Shown: positions 55,127 through 63,903 of the stretch, piece after piece | Position numbering within the stretch: position 1 is the first letter of the stretch | How the letters are laid out: the number at the start of each line of letters is the position of its first letter | DNA from: Streptococcus suis | GTDB lineage: Bacteria > Bacillota > Bacilli > Lactobacillales > Streptococcaceae | Length of the DNA: 64,000 bases | Assembly: GCF_002960445.1 (NCBI RefSeq) | Contig: NZ_POJD01000204.1 | Location: 1-64,000 of the forward strand | Direction: 5' to 3' | Notes under the pieces: generated by a model | What the model was told of the DNA's origin: nothing | Seen by the model: only the letters and a program-made list of their open reading frames with translations | Databases searched by the model: none | Made by a program: the position numbers and the translations under genes

Positions 55127-56089
55127 TTAGTTTTCAAGCGTCCAGTCCAAGTCGGGTCCTACAGGAACGATGCCAGTAGGATTGATGGTCTTGTGACTGC
55201 CGTAGTAGTGCTGCTTGATATGGTCAAAGTCAACCGTTTCTGCAATGCCAGCATGGTTGTAAATCCGCTTGGTGTAATTCCACAAGTTTGGATAGTCAAC
55301 CAAAGCCTTGATATTGCATTTGAAATGTCCAAAGTAAACAGGGTCAAAACGTACCAAGGTGGTAAAGAGACGCAGGTCAGCCTCTGTCAGCTGGTTGCCC
55401 ACCAGATAGTCCTTATCAGCCAAATGCTCTTCTAGTTTGTCCAAGGCAGCAAAGAGGTTTTTGACTTCTTTTTCATAGACTTTCTGATTGGTTGAAAATC
55501 CAGCCTTGTAGACTCCATTGTTGATGTTGGGATAAACAAAATCATTCATGGCATCAATCTCAGCTTGCAGGTGTTCTGGATAGTAGTCGTCATGATTACC
55601 TGTAATGTCATTGAAAGCGGTATTGAACATGCGCATAATTTCTGCGGATTCGTTGCTGACAATGGTATTGGTTTCTTTGTCCCAAAGTACAGGCACCGTC
55701 ACCCGACCAGAGTAAGTTGGGTCAGCCTTCAAATAGACCTGATAGAGATAGTCGCTGTTAAAGAGGGGATCCTTGATAACACCTGGACCATCTTCGAATG
55801 TCCAGCCATTTTCTAACATAAGGGGATGAACGACAGACAAGGAAATATGGTCTTCCAAGCCCTTCAATTTTCGCATAATCAAGGTCCGACTAGCCCATGG
55901 ACAAGCTAGAGAAATATAGAGGTGGTAGCGACCAGACTCGGCCTTGAAACCGCCTTTTCCTGTTGGACCAGCCTGTCCATCTGGCGTAATCCAGTTGCGA
56001 AATTGCGTGACAGTCCGGACAAACTTGCCACCTGTTGATTTGGTATCATACCATTGATCTACCCATTTGCCATCTTGTAAAAGTCCCAT
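55127..56089 (-). CDS. Glutathionyl-hydroquinone reductase (GST family)
   Basis: 320 aa. The catalytic cysteine lies in LACPWASRTLIMRKLKGL near 53-70, the motif of the YqjG/ECM4 (Xi-class GST) group. The C-terminal helical GST domain (TEADLRLFTTLVRFDPVYFGHFKCN near 243-267) fits too. It would reduce glutathionylated quinones, which presupposes glutathione in the cell. Start set at 56089, where AAAGGAG precedes ATG. The gene is divergent from rsuA, close to a glutathione peroxidase. Confidence 0.9.
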   Translation of the reverse strand: MGLLQDGKWVDQWYDTKSTGGKFVRTVTQFRNWITPDGQAGPTGKGGFKAESGRYHLYISLACPWASRTLIMRKLKGLEDHISLSVVHPLMLENGWTFEDGPGVIKDPLFNSDYLYQVYLKADPTYSGRVTVPVLWDKETNTIVSNESAEIMRMFNTAFNDITGNHDDYYPEHLQAEIDAMNDFVYPNINNGVYKAGFSTNQKVYEKEVKNLFAALDKLEEHLADKDYLVGNQLTEADLRLFTTLVRFDPVYFGHFKCNIKALVDYPNLWNYTKRIYNHAGIAETVDFDHIKQHYYGSHKTINPTGIVPVGPDLDWTLEN

Positions 56090-56195
56090 ACTATTCTCCT
56101 TTATCAAAAATAGAAAATCCATTAAACAGATTTTTGTATATATCACTAATTAGTATTATAAAACATTTCCCAATAAAGTCAAGCCAAATGATTTA

Positions 56196-56211
56196 TGCTA
56201 GAATAGTTGTA
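56196..56211 (+). promoter_or_regulatory. Extended -10 promoter abutting the rsuA start
   Basis: TGCTAGAAT (TAGAAT 56199-56204) ends 6 nt before ATG 56211. A leaderless transcript is expected; no ribosome binding site is present. Confidence 0.55.
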
Positions 56212-56927
56212 TGAGATTGGATAAGTGTTTAGAAAAGGCCCAAATTGGTTCGCGCAAGCAAGTCAAGAAATTATTTAAGGCCCAGCAAATCAGGATAGAT
56301 GGACAGTCGGCTCGTAGTCTTAGTCAGATCGTTGATCCTGACTTACAAGATATACAGGTATCGGGAAAAATGGTTGAGCTAGAAGGCTCGGTCTATTATC
56401 TACTCCATAAGCCAAGAGGAGTGGTATCGGCTGTGACCGACAAGGAGCATGAAACTGTCATTGATCTAATTGCTCCTCAGGACCGAAGGGAAGGTCTTTA
56501 TCCAGTTGGGCGCTTGGACAGAGATACGGAGGGACTGGTTCTCGTGACCAACAACGGTCCATTGGGTTATCGTATGCTCCACCCCAGCCACCATGTCGAT
56601 AAGGTCTACTATGTGGAAGTCAATGGACCCTTGGGGTCAGACGCACAAACCTTTTTTGCCTCGGGCGTCACCTTCTTGGATGGTACTCGGTGTCAGCCAG
56701 CGGAGCTGACCATTTTAGAGGTTTCTTTGGGACATAGCAGAGCGACCATCCAGTTGGCAGAAGGCAAGTTTCATCAGGTCAAGAAGATGTTTTTAGCCTA
56801 TGGTGTCAAGGTCACCTATCTCAAACGCATGGCCTTTGGCGGATTTGAATTGGGGGATTTGGAATGTGGAGCTTACCGTGAGCTTACTTCAGATGAGATC
56901 CAGCATGTATTAACCTATTTTGATTAA
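56211..56927 (+). CDS. rsuA: 16S rRNA pseudouridine synthase RsuA
   Basis: 238 aa. The S4 RNA-binding domain (~1-60; MRLDKCLEKAQIGSRKQVKKL) precedes the catalytic domain with the aspartate in VGRLDRDTEGLVLVTN near 98-113 and KFHQVKKMFLAYG near 185. It modifies one uridine in 16S rRNA. The start codon is located directly after an extended -10 promoter. The gene's end overlaps the start region of the peroxidase gene. Confidence 0.93.
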   Translation: MRLDKCLEKAQIGSRKQVKKLFKAQQIRIDGQSARSLSQIVDPDLQDIQVSGKMVELEGSVYYLLHKPRGVVSAVTDKEHETVIDLIAPQDRREGLYPVGRLDRDTEGLVLVTNNGPLGYRMLHPSHHVDKVYYVEVNGPLGSDAQTFFASGVTFLDGTRCQPAELTILEVSLGHSRATIQLAEGKFHQVKKMFLAYGVKVTYLKRMAFGGFELGDLECGAYRELTSDEIQHVLTYFD

Positions 56928-56940
56928 GGAGGTGCTTATC

Positions 56941-57423
56941 ATGAGTATCTACAAGTTTAGGGTGGAAAAACAAGATGGGACAGACCAGGCCATGAGTGAC
57001 TTTCAGGGACAGGTTTTATTGATTGTCAATACGGCAACAGGTTGTGGTCTGGCTCCTCAATATAAGGAATTACAGGACCTATATGACACCTATAAAGACC
57101 AGGGGTTTGTCGTATTGGATTTTCCCTGTAATCAATTTTTAGAGCAGGCACCAGGCTCTGCGGAGGAAATCAATCAGACCTGCAGGTTGAATTATGGGAC
57201 AAATTTTCCACGTTTTGCAAAGATTGCTGTAAACGGTCCCGATGCTAGTCCGCTCTATCGTTATCTGAAAAAAGAGAAAAGGACCTTATTAGGTGGTCGC
57301 ATAGAATGGAATTTTACTAAGTTTTTGGTGGATAGACAGGGACGCGTGGTCAAACGCTATTTACCAACGACTAGCCCGCTACGATTGAAAGCGGATATTG
57401 AACATTATTTGGCAAAAGAATAA
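56941..57423 (+). CDS. Glutathione peroxidase-like thiol peroxidase
   Basis: 160 aa. The peroxidatic cysteine lies in NTATGCGLAPQYKEL near 29-43, and FPCNQFLEQAPGSAEEI near 61-77 and WNFTKFLVDRQG near 126-137 complete the catalytic Cys-Gln-Trp set. Cysteine rather than selenocysteine form; often thioredoxin-dependent in bacteria. Start at 56941 behind AAGGAGGT. Follows rsuA by 13 bp and ends at a terminator shared with fhuG. Confidence 0.92.
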   Translation: MSIYKFRVEKQDGTDQAMSDFQGQVLLIVNTATGCGLAPQYKELQDLYDTYKDQGFVVLDFPCNQFLEQAPGSAEEINQTCRLNYGTNFPRFAKIAVNGPDASPLYRYLKKEKRTLLGGRIEWNFTKFLVDRQGRVVKRYLPTTSPLRLKADIEHYLAKE

Positions 57424-57455
57424 GAAGGCTGGAAACAATCTAGCCTTCTTTTTTA
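57422..57455. terminator. Bidirectional terminator
   Basis: AGAAGGCT (57423-57430) pairs with AGCCTTCT (57442-57449), followed by TTTTTT on the plus strand. It overlaps the stop codons of the convergent genes. Confidence 0.8.
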
Positions 57456-58426
57456 AGCAATAAGAGAAAATAAGGAGCGCCAACAAGAGTAACGACCAAG
57501 CCAGTTGGAATACCGGTGCCAACCAGTAGGGACCGTGCGATAATGTCGGCTATGATGAGCAAGATGCTACCGATTAGAAAGGAAAGAGGCAGACTATACT
57601 GATGCTGTTTGCCGACCAATTGTTTGGCCAAATGACTGGCCAAGAGGCCGATAAAGGCAGTATTGCCTACCAGGAGCGAGCTAAGGCTGGCTAGGCTTGT
57701 GGCTAAGATTAAGACGAGGATGCTTTCTTTTTGTCGATTTAGGCCCAGGCCAATTCCCAGATCGGCTTCTAGTTGCAGAATATTTAGTCTGGAGAAGCGG
57801 ATAAAACTAAACAGGCAGAGGACAAGTAAGCCAGGACCGACAAGGCTGATGGTCTGCCAATCATCTCCAACATATCTTCCCGACAACCAGCCTATAATAC
57901 TATCTAACTTGTAGCGGTCAAACCGAACCATGAGGCTAACCATGCTACTTGAAAACAAGCTAGCCAGACCAACACCCGTTAGGACCAGGCGTGTTGGTTC
58001 TAACCCTTGTCCTTTTTTATAGGCCAGTAGATAAACCAGGCCAGTAGCTAAAAATCCGCCAGCTAAAGCCAGAAGTGGCTGAGAAAGTTGGAAAGAAATA
58101 TTCCAAGTAAGTGCGAGGGTTAGTAGAAGTCCAGCACCAGCATTGACACCGAGGATACCAGAGTCTGCCAAGGGATTTCGAGTGAGGGTTTGAAAAAGAT
58201 GTCCGCTGATTGCCAGAGCACCGCCAGCAAGAATGGAAACCATCAGGCGTGGCAGACGGATTTTCCAAAAAATCAACTGGGTAGCGGAGCTAGCTTGTCC
58301 ACTCATGGTAGTCAACAGGTCGGTCAGTCCTAATTTACTGTAGCCAATAATGAGGGACAAACAGGACAAACTGATGAGCAAGAGTGAGAGGAAGAGAAAG
58401 ATAGCTTTTTTCTTCATGCTTGCCAT
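57440..58426 (-). CDS. fhuG: Iron-siderophore ABC transporter permease FhuG
   Basis: 328 aa FecCD-type permease with ~9-10 membrane helices. RLPRLMVSILAGGALAISGHLFQTLTRNPLADSGILGVNAGAG near 58-100 carries the family signature, and GLLASHLAKQLVGKQH near 268-283 is the coupling-helix region. Last gene of fhuCDBG; overlaps fhuB by 13 bp. The heterodimer with FhuB forms the channel for ferric hydroxamate-type siderophores; the actual ligand is inferred. Confidence 0.9.
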   Translation of the reverse strand: MASMKKKAIFLFLSLLLISLSCLSLIIGYSKLGLTDLLTTMSGQASSATQLIFWKIRLPRLMVSILAGGALAISGHLFQTLTRNPLADSGILGVNAGAGLLLTLALTWNISFQLSQPLLALAGGFLATGLVYLLAYKKGQGLEPTRLVLTGVGLASLFSSSMVSLMVRFDRYKLDSIIGWLSGRYVGDDWQTISLVGPGLLVLCLFSFIRFSRLNILQLEADLGIGLGLNRQKESILVLILATSLASLSSLLVGNTAFIGLLASHLAKQLVGKQHQYSLPLSFLIGSILLIIADIIARSLLVGTGIPTGLVVTLVGAPYFLLLLKKEG

Positions 58427-59463
58427 TCCCCCTTTCGAATGAGCCAGAGAAAGATTGGTAGACCAACAAAGCTAATTAGACTGGACAGGGGAGTTTCATA
58501 AGGTGGATGGAGAGTTCGACTAATCAAATCCAACCAAACGAGAAAACCAGCACCAGCCAAGGATGAAAATGGCAGGATATAACGGTAATCTTTGGGAAGT
58601 AGAGAGGTCAAGAGATTGGGGATAATCAAGCCGATAAAGGAGAGGGAACCGACCAGGGCAACGGAAGAAGCAGATAAGAGGACAACTATGGCCAGGAAGA
58701 AGAGGGTCATTTTCTGCGTGTTTTGTCCCAAGGCCCTGGCCACCGTATCGTCCAAACTGAGAATGGTCAAGGAATGGGCAAAGACTTGTGCCAGAAGGAG
58801 CGCCAGTAGAATAAGCGGTGCAATCCACAATAGACTGTGCCAACTTATCGAGGTCAGGCTACCTGCCTCTAGTCCGATGATGTGATTGGATAAGTCGTAT
58901 AATAAGGCCATTCCTTGTCCCAAGGCTTGCACGACGGCGGTAACCATTATTCCAGCCAAAATCAAATGTAGTGGACTATTGCTGTACTTATTTTGCCGGC
59001 TGAAAAAAATAACCAAGCAGGCCGTTAAGCCAGCTCCTAACAAGCAGGCCAGAATACTGAGGAGTTCAGAAGAATGTGGCAGGAAGACCATTTTCAAAAT
59101 CAGAAAGAGCCCAGCACCAGCAGGAATTCCCAGTAGTCCAGGGTCCGCCAAGCGATTGCGTGTCACAGCCTGCATAATGCTTCCAGAAGTTGCTAGACTA
59201 GCTCCAACCAAGCCAGCCGCCAGTATGCGGGGTAGGCGCAAATCAATCAGAACATCTTGAAGTTCAGACTGCTTCAAAGGTGCTTTTAAGACGGAGAGAA
59301 TTTGGTCATGAGTATAGGAAATAGCCCCCAAACGAAAGCCCCAGTAGGAACCCAATAAGAGTATGAAGAGAAGAAGGAAAAAAAGAGGGATAGGTGACAG
59401 ACTAGCCTTGAAGCCAGCCGTAACCTCTTCCCCATTTTTTCTCTCCAAGTGTTTAAAAAACAT
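58414..59463 (-). CDS. fhuB: Iron-siderophore ABC transporter permease FhuB
   Basis: 349 aa FecCD-type permease with ~9-10 membrane helices. LRLPRILAAGLVGASLATSGSIMQAVTRNRLADPGLLGIPAGAG near 73-117 is the signature and GLIIPNLLTSLLPKDYR near 278-294 the ATPase contact. Partner of FhuG, which it overlaps by 13 bp. It follows the binding-protein gene by 13 bp, all one transcript running on the minus strand. Confidence 0.9.
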   Translation of the reverse strand: MFFKHLERKNGEEVTAGFKASLSPIPLFFLLLFILLLGSYWGFRLGAISYTHDQILSVLKAPLKQSELQDVLIDLRLPRILAAGLVGASLATSGSIMQAVTRNRLADPGLLGIPAGAGLFLILKMVFLPHSSELLSILACLLGAGLTACLVIFFSRQNKYSNSPLHLILAGIMVTAVVQALGQGMALLYDLSNHIIGLEAGSLTSISWHSLLWIAPLILLALLLAQVFAHSLTILSLDDTVARALGQNTQKMTLFFLAIVVLLSASSVALVGSLSFIGLIIPNLLTSLLPKDYRYILPFSSLAGAGFLVWLDLISRTLHPPYETPLSSLISFVGLPIFLWLIRKGEWQA

Positions 59464-59476
59464 AGAGAATCAATCC

Positions 59477-60391
59477 TTATTTTGTGATAGCCTCTTTGAG
59501 AACCTTCAGTTGGTACTCAAGTGAAATCGGGTCATTGAAGTAGAAGGTCTTGCTATCTACCTTGATAACACGGTTGTTTTGAACAGCTGGGAGGTTTTTC
59601 CAAACATCACTATTTAATAGACCAGCTGCAACACTTTCGTCTTCGACAGCCAAGATGATGTAGTCGCCTGCATAGTCAGGCAATACTTCTTGGGAAACAG
59701 CTAGAAAACCAGGTCCAAATACCTCATCTTTGACTTTTTGTGGAGCTGTAAAGCCGAGTTCTTGGTAGATAATCTCCCCACCACGTCCCCAGTTATTACC
59801 GAAGAGGTAGAGGTCTTGACCAAGGTAGCCCATGATAGTAAAGCTTGCTGTATCCCCAGTTTTTTCCTTGATTTCCTTTGCAGCGCTTGCTACACTTTCT
59901 TTCCAAGTAGTTTGCCATTTTTCAACCGCAGTTTCTTGACCAAAGATTTGACCAAAGACTGACAAGGTTTCAGCATAGGAGTGCTTGCCGTATTCGAGGG
60001 AAATAGTTGGTGCAATTTCAGCAAGTTGTTCGATTTTTTCATCGGTTGAGCCAGTCACGATAAGGTCTGGTTCCAGCGCAGCGATGGCTTCCAAATCCTC
60101 GCTGGTAACAGCAGTAGCTCCTTTGAGTTTTTCAGAGAAGGCTGGATTTTCCAAGTCGTAGGAAGTCGCACCGACCACATCAAAGCCCAGCTGCAAGAGA
60201 TAACCAGTGTTGGCAAAATTGAGACTGACAACCTTTTTAGGCTGAGCTGGCACATCACCATAGTAGGTAACACCCTCGATAGTTGGCATAGTGGATAGGC
60301 TAGTCTGGTTTTCCTTTTGGGAAATAGCAGAGCAGGCAGTCAAGACAAGGACTGAAAAAACAAGACTAAGGGAAAGTAAAAACTTTTTCAT
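59477..60391 (-). CDS. fhuD: Iron-siderophore binding lipoprotein FhuD
   Basis: 304 aa. The signal peptide (residues 1-20) ends in a lipobox LTAC, so the mature protein is lipid-anchored outside the membrane. VVSLNFANTGYLLQLGFDVVGATSYD near 54-79 and AALEPDLIVTGSTDEKIEQL near 107-126 are typical of class III binding proteins. It delivers iron-siderophore complexes to FhuBG. Overlaps fhuC by 4 bp. Confidence 0.92.
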   Translation of the reverse strand: MKKFLLSLSLVFSVLVLTACSAISQKENQTSLSTMPTIEGVTYYGDVPAQPKKVVSLNFANTGYLLQLGFDVVGATSYDLENPAFSEKLKGATAVTSEDLEAIAALEPDLIVTGSTDEKIEQLAEIAPTISLEYGKHSYAETLSVFGQIFGQETAVEKWQTTWKESVASAAKEIKEKTGDTASFTIMGYLGQDLYLFGNNWGRGGEIIYQELGFTAPQKVKDEVFGPGFLAVSQEVLPDYAGDYIILAVEDESVAAGLLNSDVWKNLPAVQNNRVIKVDSKTFYFNDPISLEYQLKVLKEAITK

Positions 60392-61200
60392 GGGAACTCC
60401 TTATTTTTTGTAGAAGGTTTTGCGTGAGTATAGGTAGCTAAAATTGGATAACCAAAGTGGCTGGCTGGTAAAATATCTGCTTCAATAGCAAATAATTGGC
60501 GCAGGTGTTCAACCGTTATGACTTCTTCTGGACTTCCTTCTTGCAGAATGTGTCCGTCTTTCATGGCAATGATGTAGTCAGAAAAACGGGCGGCATGGTT
60601 GAGATCATGGAGAACCATGACAATGGTTTTGCCATTATCCCGATTGAGCCTTTGTAACAACTCAAGAACTTCTAACTGATGGTGCATATCCAGATAGGTT
60701 GTCGGTTCATCTAGAAGGATGATATCTGTATCCTGGGCTAGCGCCATGGCTATCCAAACTCGTTGCCGTTGCCCACCTGAAAGGGATTGGAGAGGAGTGT
60801 GGGCGAATGCCATGGTCTGCGTTTCTGTTAAAGCCCACGCAATCTTCTCTCTATCCAAATCAGTAAGGCGACCAAAGGCATTTTGATGGGGAAAGCGTCC
60901 ATAGGACACTAGGTCATAGACACTGATACCGTCTAGATTTTCCTGGACCTGTGGGAGTAGGGCTAATCGCTTGGCTACTTCCTTAGTTGGCAGTTCTTGG
61001 ATGAGTTTTCCATCCAGATAAACCATTCCCTTGTCCGCAGGCAAGATACGGCTGAGAGCCTTTAATAGCGTAGATTTTCCGCACCCATTGGGACCGATAA
61101 TACTACTTATTTTTCCACTCGGAATTTCAATGGACAGCTCGGATAGAACAGTTTTTTGTCCATAAGAAAGTTCTAAATCCTTGGCTGAGATGGTGACCAT
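60388..61200 (-). CDS. fhuC: Iron-siderophore ABC transporter ATPase FhuC
   Basis: 270 aa. Walker A GPNGCGKST near 36-44, signature LSGGQRQRVWIAMAL near 135-149, Walker B DIILLDEPTTYLDMHHQ near 153-169, switch histidine in VMVLHDLNHA near 190. Energises uptake by FhuBG. ATG 61200 is chosen because AAAGGAGG sits just before it. First gene of fhuCDBG; a minus-strand -10 box TATAAT lies ~40 bp upstream. Iron-responsive control is likely, but no clear Fur box was seen. Confidence 0.93.
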   Translation of the reverse strand: MVTISAKDLELSYGQKTVLSELSIEIPSGKISSIIGPNGCGKSTLLKALSRILPADKGMVYLDGKLIQELPTKEVAKRLALLPQVQENLDGISVYDLVSYGRFPHQNAFGRLTDLDREKIAWALTETQTMAFAHTPLQSLSGGQRQRVWIAMALAQDTDIILLDEPTTYLDMHHQLEVLELLQRLNRDNGKTIVMVLHDLNHAARFSDYIIAMKDGHILQEGSPEEVITVEHLRQLFAIEADILPASHFGYPILATYTHAKPSTKNKEFP

Positions 61201-61294
61201 AAGTCCTCCTTTACTCACATTGATGTCTATTATATCATAGTTATCGGGGGAAACAAAGAGTTTTCTGACAATTTTAATTTAATAAGAATGGTTA

Positions 61295-61327
61295 TAAAAA
61301 ATCCCTGTCAATAGGACAAGGATTCTC
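61295..61327 (-). terminator. Terminator of murE
   Basis: On the minus strand ATCC-TTGTC and GACAGGGAT form a stem with one mismatch, followed by a T run (TTTTTTA). Confidence 0.65.
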
Positions 61328-61328
61328 A

Positions 61329-62774
61329 TTAAAGATAACGTTTTGCCACTTCTAAATCGCCATCGTAAGCAGCTTTTTCACCATTGACAATCTGGTAGGC
61401 ATCGGCTCCCTTACCGGCAATGATGACAGCATCTTGAGAAGAAGTCGTCTGGCTCATAGCCCTACGGATAGCTTCTTCCCTGTCCAAGATAAGGTCGCTT
61501 GGACGGTTCATGTGGGCACGAATTTGCTGGGCAATTGCTGCAGGGTCTTCACGGTTGGGATCATCAGCTGTCAAGATAACTTCAATCTGCGGATAGTCAT
61601 TGAGCAAAAGACCGAAGTCCTTGCGGCGACTTTCTCCCTTGTTACCAGGAGCCCCTAAAATCAGAATAACCTTGCCTGTCTGGTGTTCCAAAACGACGTC
61701 GATTAACTTTTTCACACTATCGCCGTTATGGGCGTAATCTACGAAGACCTTGGCACCATTTTGCTGGGTCAGGACTTCCATACGGCCAGGGACATTGGTT
61801 TGGGCAATTCCTGTGTGAATATCTTCCAGACTTGCTCCCAAACGAAGACAGGCCAGTCCAGCTGCGATGGCATTTTCCTGGTTGAAGCCACCGATAAGCT
61901 GGATGTCGTAATGGGCAGCTAATTTTCCGGTTGCTGTGAAGTCAAAACCTGCTGACTGAGTGATTTCATTGTCAGAAGCTGGTCCATAAAAGTCATGGTC
62001 TTTGGAGCTGACTTGCTCTTTCACGACTTCAAAATGGTCCATTCCAGCATTGACAATGACTGCTCTGCTATTGTCCATCAACAGACGCTTGTGGTAGAAA
62101 TAGTCCTCAAAAGTTGGATGCTCAATGGGACCGATGTGGTCGGGGCTGATATTGAGAAAAACGCCGACATCAAAGGTGAGCCCGTAAACCCGCTTGACCA
62201 GATAGGCCTGGCTGGACACCTCCATAATCAAGTGGGTCATGCCGTTTTGAACTGCCTCCGCCATCATAGCAAAGAGGTCCAGGCTTTCAGGCGTAGTCAG
62301 GGCAGACTTGAAGAAGGTCTTACCGTCCAGCGTGGTGTTCATGGTCGAAAGCATGGCAGGCTTGTGGTTGATTTTTAGGATGTTAAAAGCAAAATAAGCC
62401 GCCGTTGTCTTGCCCTTGGTGCCGGTGAAGGCCAGGAGTTTGAGCTTTTTCTGGGGATGACCATGAAACTCCATAGCAATCAGGCTCATGGCCTGCTTGA
62501 TGTCATGGACGATGATAGCAGGAATGCTGACTTCGTAGTCGATTTCAGACACATAAAAAGCCAGTCCAGCCTCAATAGCCTTTTCCAGAAATTCCTTCTT
62601 AAAAGCCAAGCCTTTGGCAAAAAAGAGGGTCGTTGGACCAACCTTACGGCTGTCATAACTGAGGGCGTCAAACTGGACATCCGTCCAAGAGCTATCAGTC
62701 TGTTCTTGATGACTAATTTGACGGAAGTTAGCATCCGCCTTTAAGATTTCTAATACACGTTCAATTGTAATCAT
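61329..62774 (-). CDS. murE: UDP-MurNAc-L-Ala-D-Glu:L-lysine ligase
   Basis: 481 aa Mur ligase, adding the third amino acid of the peptidoglycan stem peptide. [14 protein letters not shown] near 117-130 is the ATP loop; [19 protein letters not shown] near 186-204 and [15 protein letters not shown] near 341-355 are further Mur signatures. The C-terminal DDPNREDP near 403-410 replaces the DNPR of meso-DAP enzymes, which fits lysine-type streptococcal peptidoglycan. Single gene on the minus strand. Confidence 0.94.
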   Translation of the reverse strand: MITIERVLEILKADANFRQISHQEQTDSSWTDVQFDALSYDSRKVGPTTLFFAKGLAFKKEFLEKAIEAGLAFYVSEIDYEVSIPAIIVHDIKQAMSLIAMEFHGHPQKKLKLLAFTGTKGKTTAAYFAFNILKINHKPAMLSTMNTTLDGKTFFKSALTTPESLDLFAMMAEAVQNGMTHLIMEVSSQAYLVKRVYGLTFDVGVFLNISPDHIGPIEHPTFEDYFYHKRLLMDNSRAVIVNAGMDHFEVVKEQVSSKDHDFYGPASDNEITQSAGFDFTATGKLAAHYDIQLIGGFNQENAIAAGLACLRLGASLEDIHTGIAQTNVPGRMEVLTQQNGAKVFVDYAHNGDSVKKLIDVVLEHQTGKVILILGAPGNKGESRRKDFGLLLNDYPQIEVILTADDPNREDPAAIAQQIRAHMNRPSDLILDREEAIRRAMSQTTSSQDAVIIAGKGADAYQIVNGEKAAYDGDLEVAKRYL

Positions 62775-62919
62775 GTTACTATTGTAAACCTATCGAAGAT
62801 ATTTGACAAGTATGGGCTATGTAATTAGTAGGCATTTTGATAGCAAAGTTGAATGAATGTGATATTTCTTTCTAAAGTAAATTTGTGCTATAATGGTAGG
62901 GATTGAAAAGGAGAAGTCT

Positions 62920-63666
62920 ATGTTTTATTCTTATCTACGAACGCTATTAACTTTTTTACTTTGGGCTATCAATGGTAATATTCATTATCATGACAGAGAA
63001 AATATTTTGCCAAAGGAAGAAAATTATATCCTCATCGCCCCACATAAGACCTTCTGGGATCCTGTTTTTCTGGGCTATGCGGCTGCACCAAAGCAGTTTA
63101 TCTTCATGGCGAAGAAAGAGCTCTTCAAGGATCGTGGCTTTGGTTGGTGGATTAGCAAGTGTGGTGCCTTTCCCATTGACCGTGAAAATCCTGGCATGGC
63201 AGCCATCAAGTATCCTGTCAATATGTTGAAAAAAAGTGACCGCTCACTTGTCATGTTCCCTTCTGGTAGCCGTCATTCATCTGAACTAAAAGGTGGAGTA
63301 GCAGTCATCGCCAAGTCAGCCAAGGTCAAACTCATGCCAGCAACCTATGTGGGACCAATGACTATCAAAGGACTCTTAGCTGGTGAACGAATTGACGTAG
63401 CCTTCGGAAATCCAATCGATATTTCAGACATCAAGCGCATGGATGACGCGGGTACGGCAGAAGTGACTAGCCGTATCGAAGCGGAATTCAAGAGATTGGA
63501 TAACCATGCAGCTTCTTTCCAGACCAAGAAAAAGCCAAATATCTTGACCTATATCTATCGTATTCCTGTGCTCCTACTAGTTGCCCTTGTTCTAGGTCTA
63601 ACCTATGTCTTTAGCTATATCGCTAGTTTTTTCTGGCAACCAAGCACGCAATTGGATAAAAAATAA
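62920..63666 (+). CDS. plsC: 1-acyl-sn-glycerol-3-phosphate acyltransferase
   Basis: 248 aa. Acylates lysophosphatidic acid in phospholipid synthesis at the membrane. The HX4D motif APHKTFWDPVFLGY near 42-55, KKELFKDRGFGWW near 66-78, and VMFPSGSRHSSELKGGV near 111-127 (FPxGxR) are present. A C-terminal membrane helix (~212-238) follows the catalytic domain. ATG 62920 has AAAAGGAG upstream; an upstream in-frame ATG (62893) overlaps the -10 box and is not used. Confidence 0.9.
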   Translation: MFYSYLRTLLTFLLWAINGNIHYHDRENILPKEENYILIAPHKTFWDPVFLGYAAAPKQFIFMAKKELFKDRGFGWWISKCGAFPIDRENPGMAAIKYPVNMLKKSDRSLVMFPSGSRHSSELKGGVAVIAKSAKVKLMPATYVGPMTIKGLLAGERIDVAFGNPIDISDIKRMDDAGTAEVTSRIEAEFKRLDNHAASFQTKKKPNILTYIYRIPVLLLVALVLGLTYVFSYIASFFWQPSTQLDKK

Positions 63667-63673
63667 TATGATG

Positions 63674-63698
63674 AAACTCGCAGCTTGCGGGTTTTTTG
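63674..63698 (+). terminator. Terminator of plsC
   Basis: AACTCGCA pairs with TGCGGGTT (one G-T pair) around a 3-nt loop, followed by TTTTT. Confidence 0.75.
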
Positions 63699-63833
63699 TT
63701 GCAATCATTTTAGGCAAAGGCCTTAATAGTGCACATGTGTTTTACTTTCAACAATATAGAGCATGATCTTAAGAATAGTCATTCTAATGATTAGAAATAA
63801 TTGAAAAAATTAACAAAAAATTTTTGTATGCTC

Positions 63834-63862
63834 TTTACATTCCTATATTTTTTTGATATACT
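63834..63862 (+). promoter_or_regulatory. Promoter of the terminal lipoprotein gene
   Basis: TTTACA (63834-63839), 17-bp spacer, TATACT (63857-63862), about 40 nt before the start codon. A second TATAAT at 63868-63873 lacks a spaced -35. Confidence 0.6.
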
Positions 63863-63903
63863 AAAAGTATAATATATAAATATCTACACATAAGGAGTTC
63901 ATC

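Noticed and set aside
61270..61300. PerR/Fur box near fhuC
   Set aside because: TAATAAGAATGGTTATA has only partial symmetry and overlaps the murE terminator, so it is not convincing.
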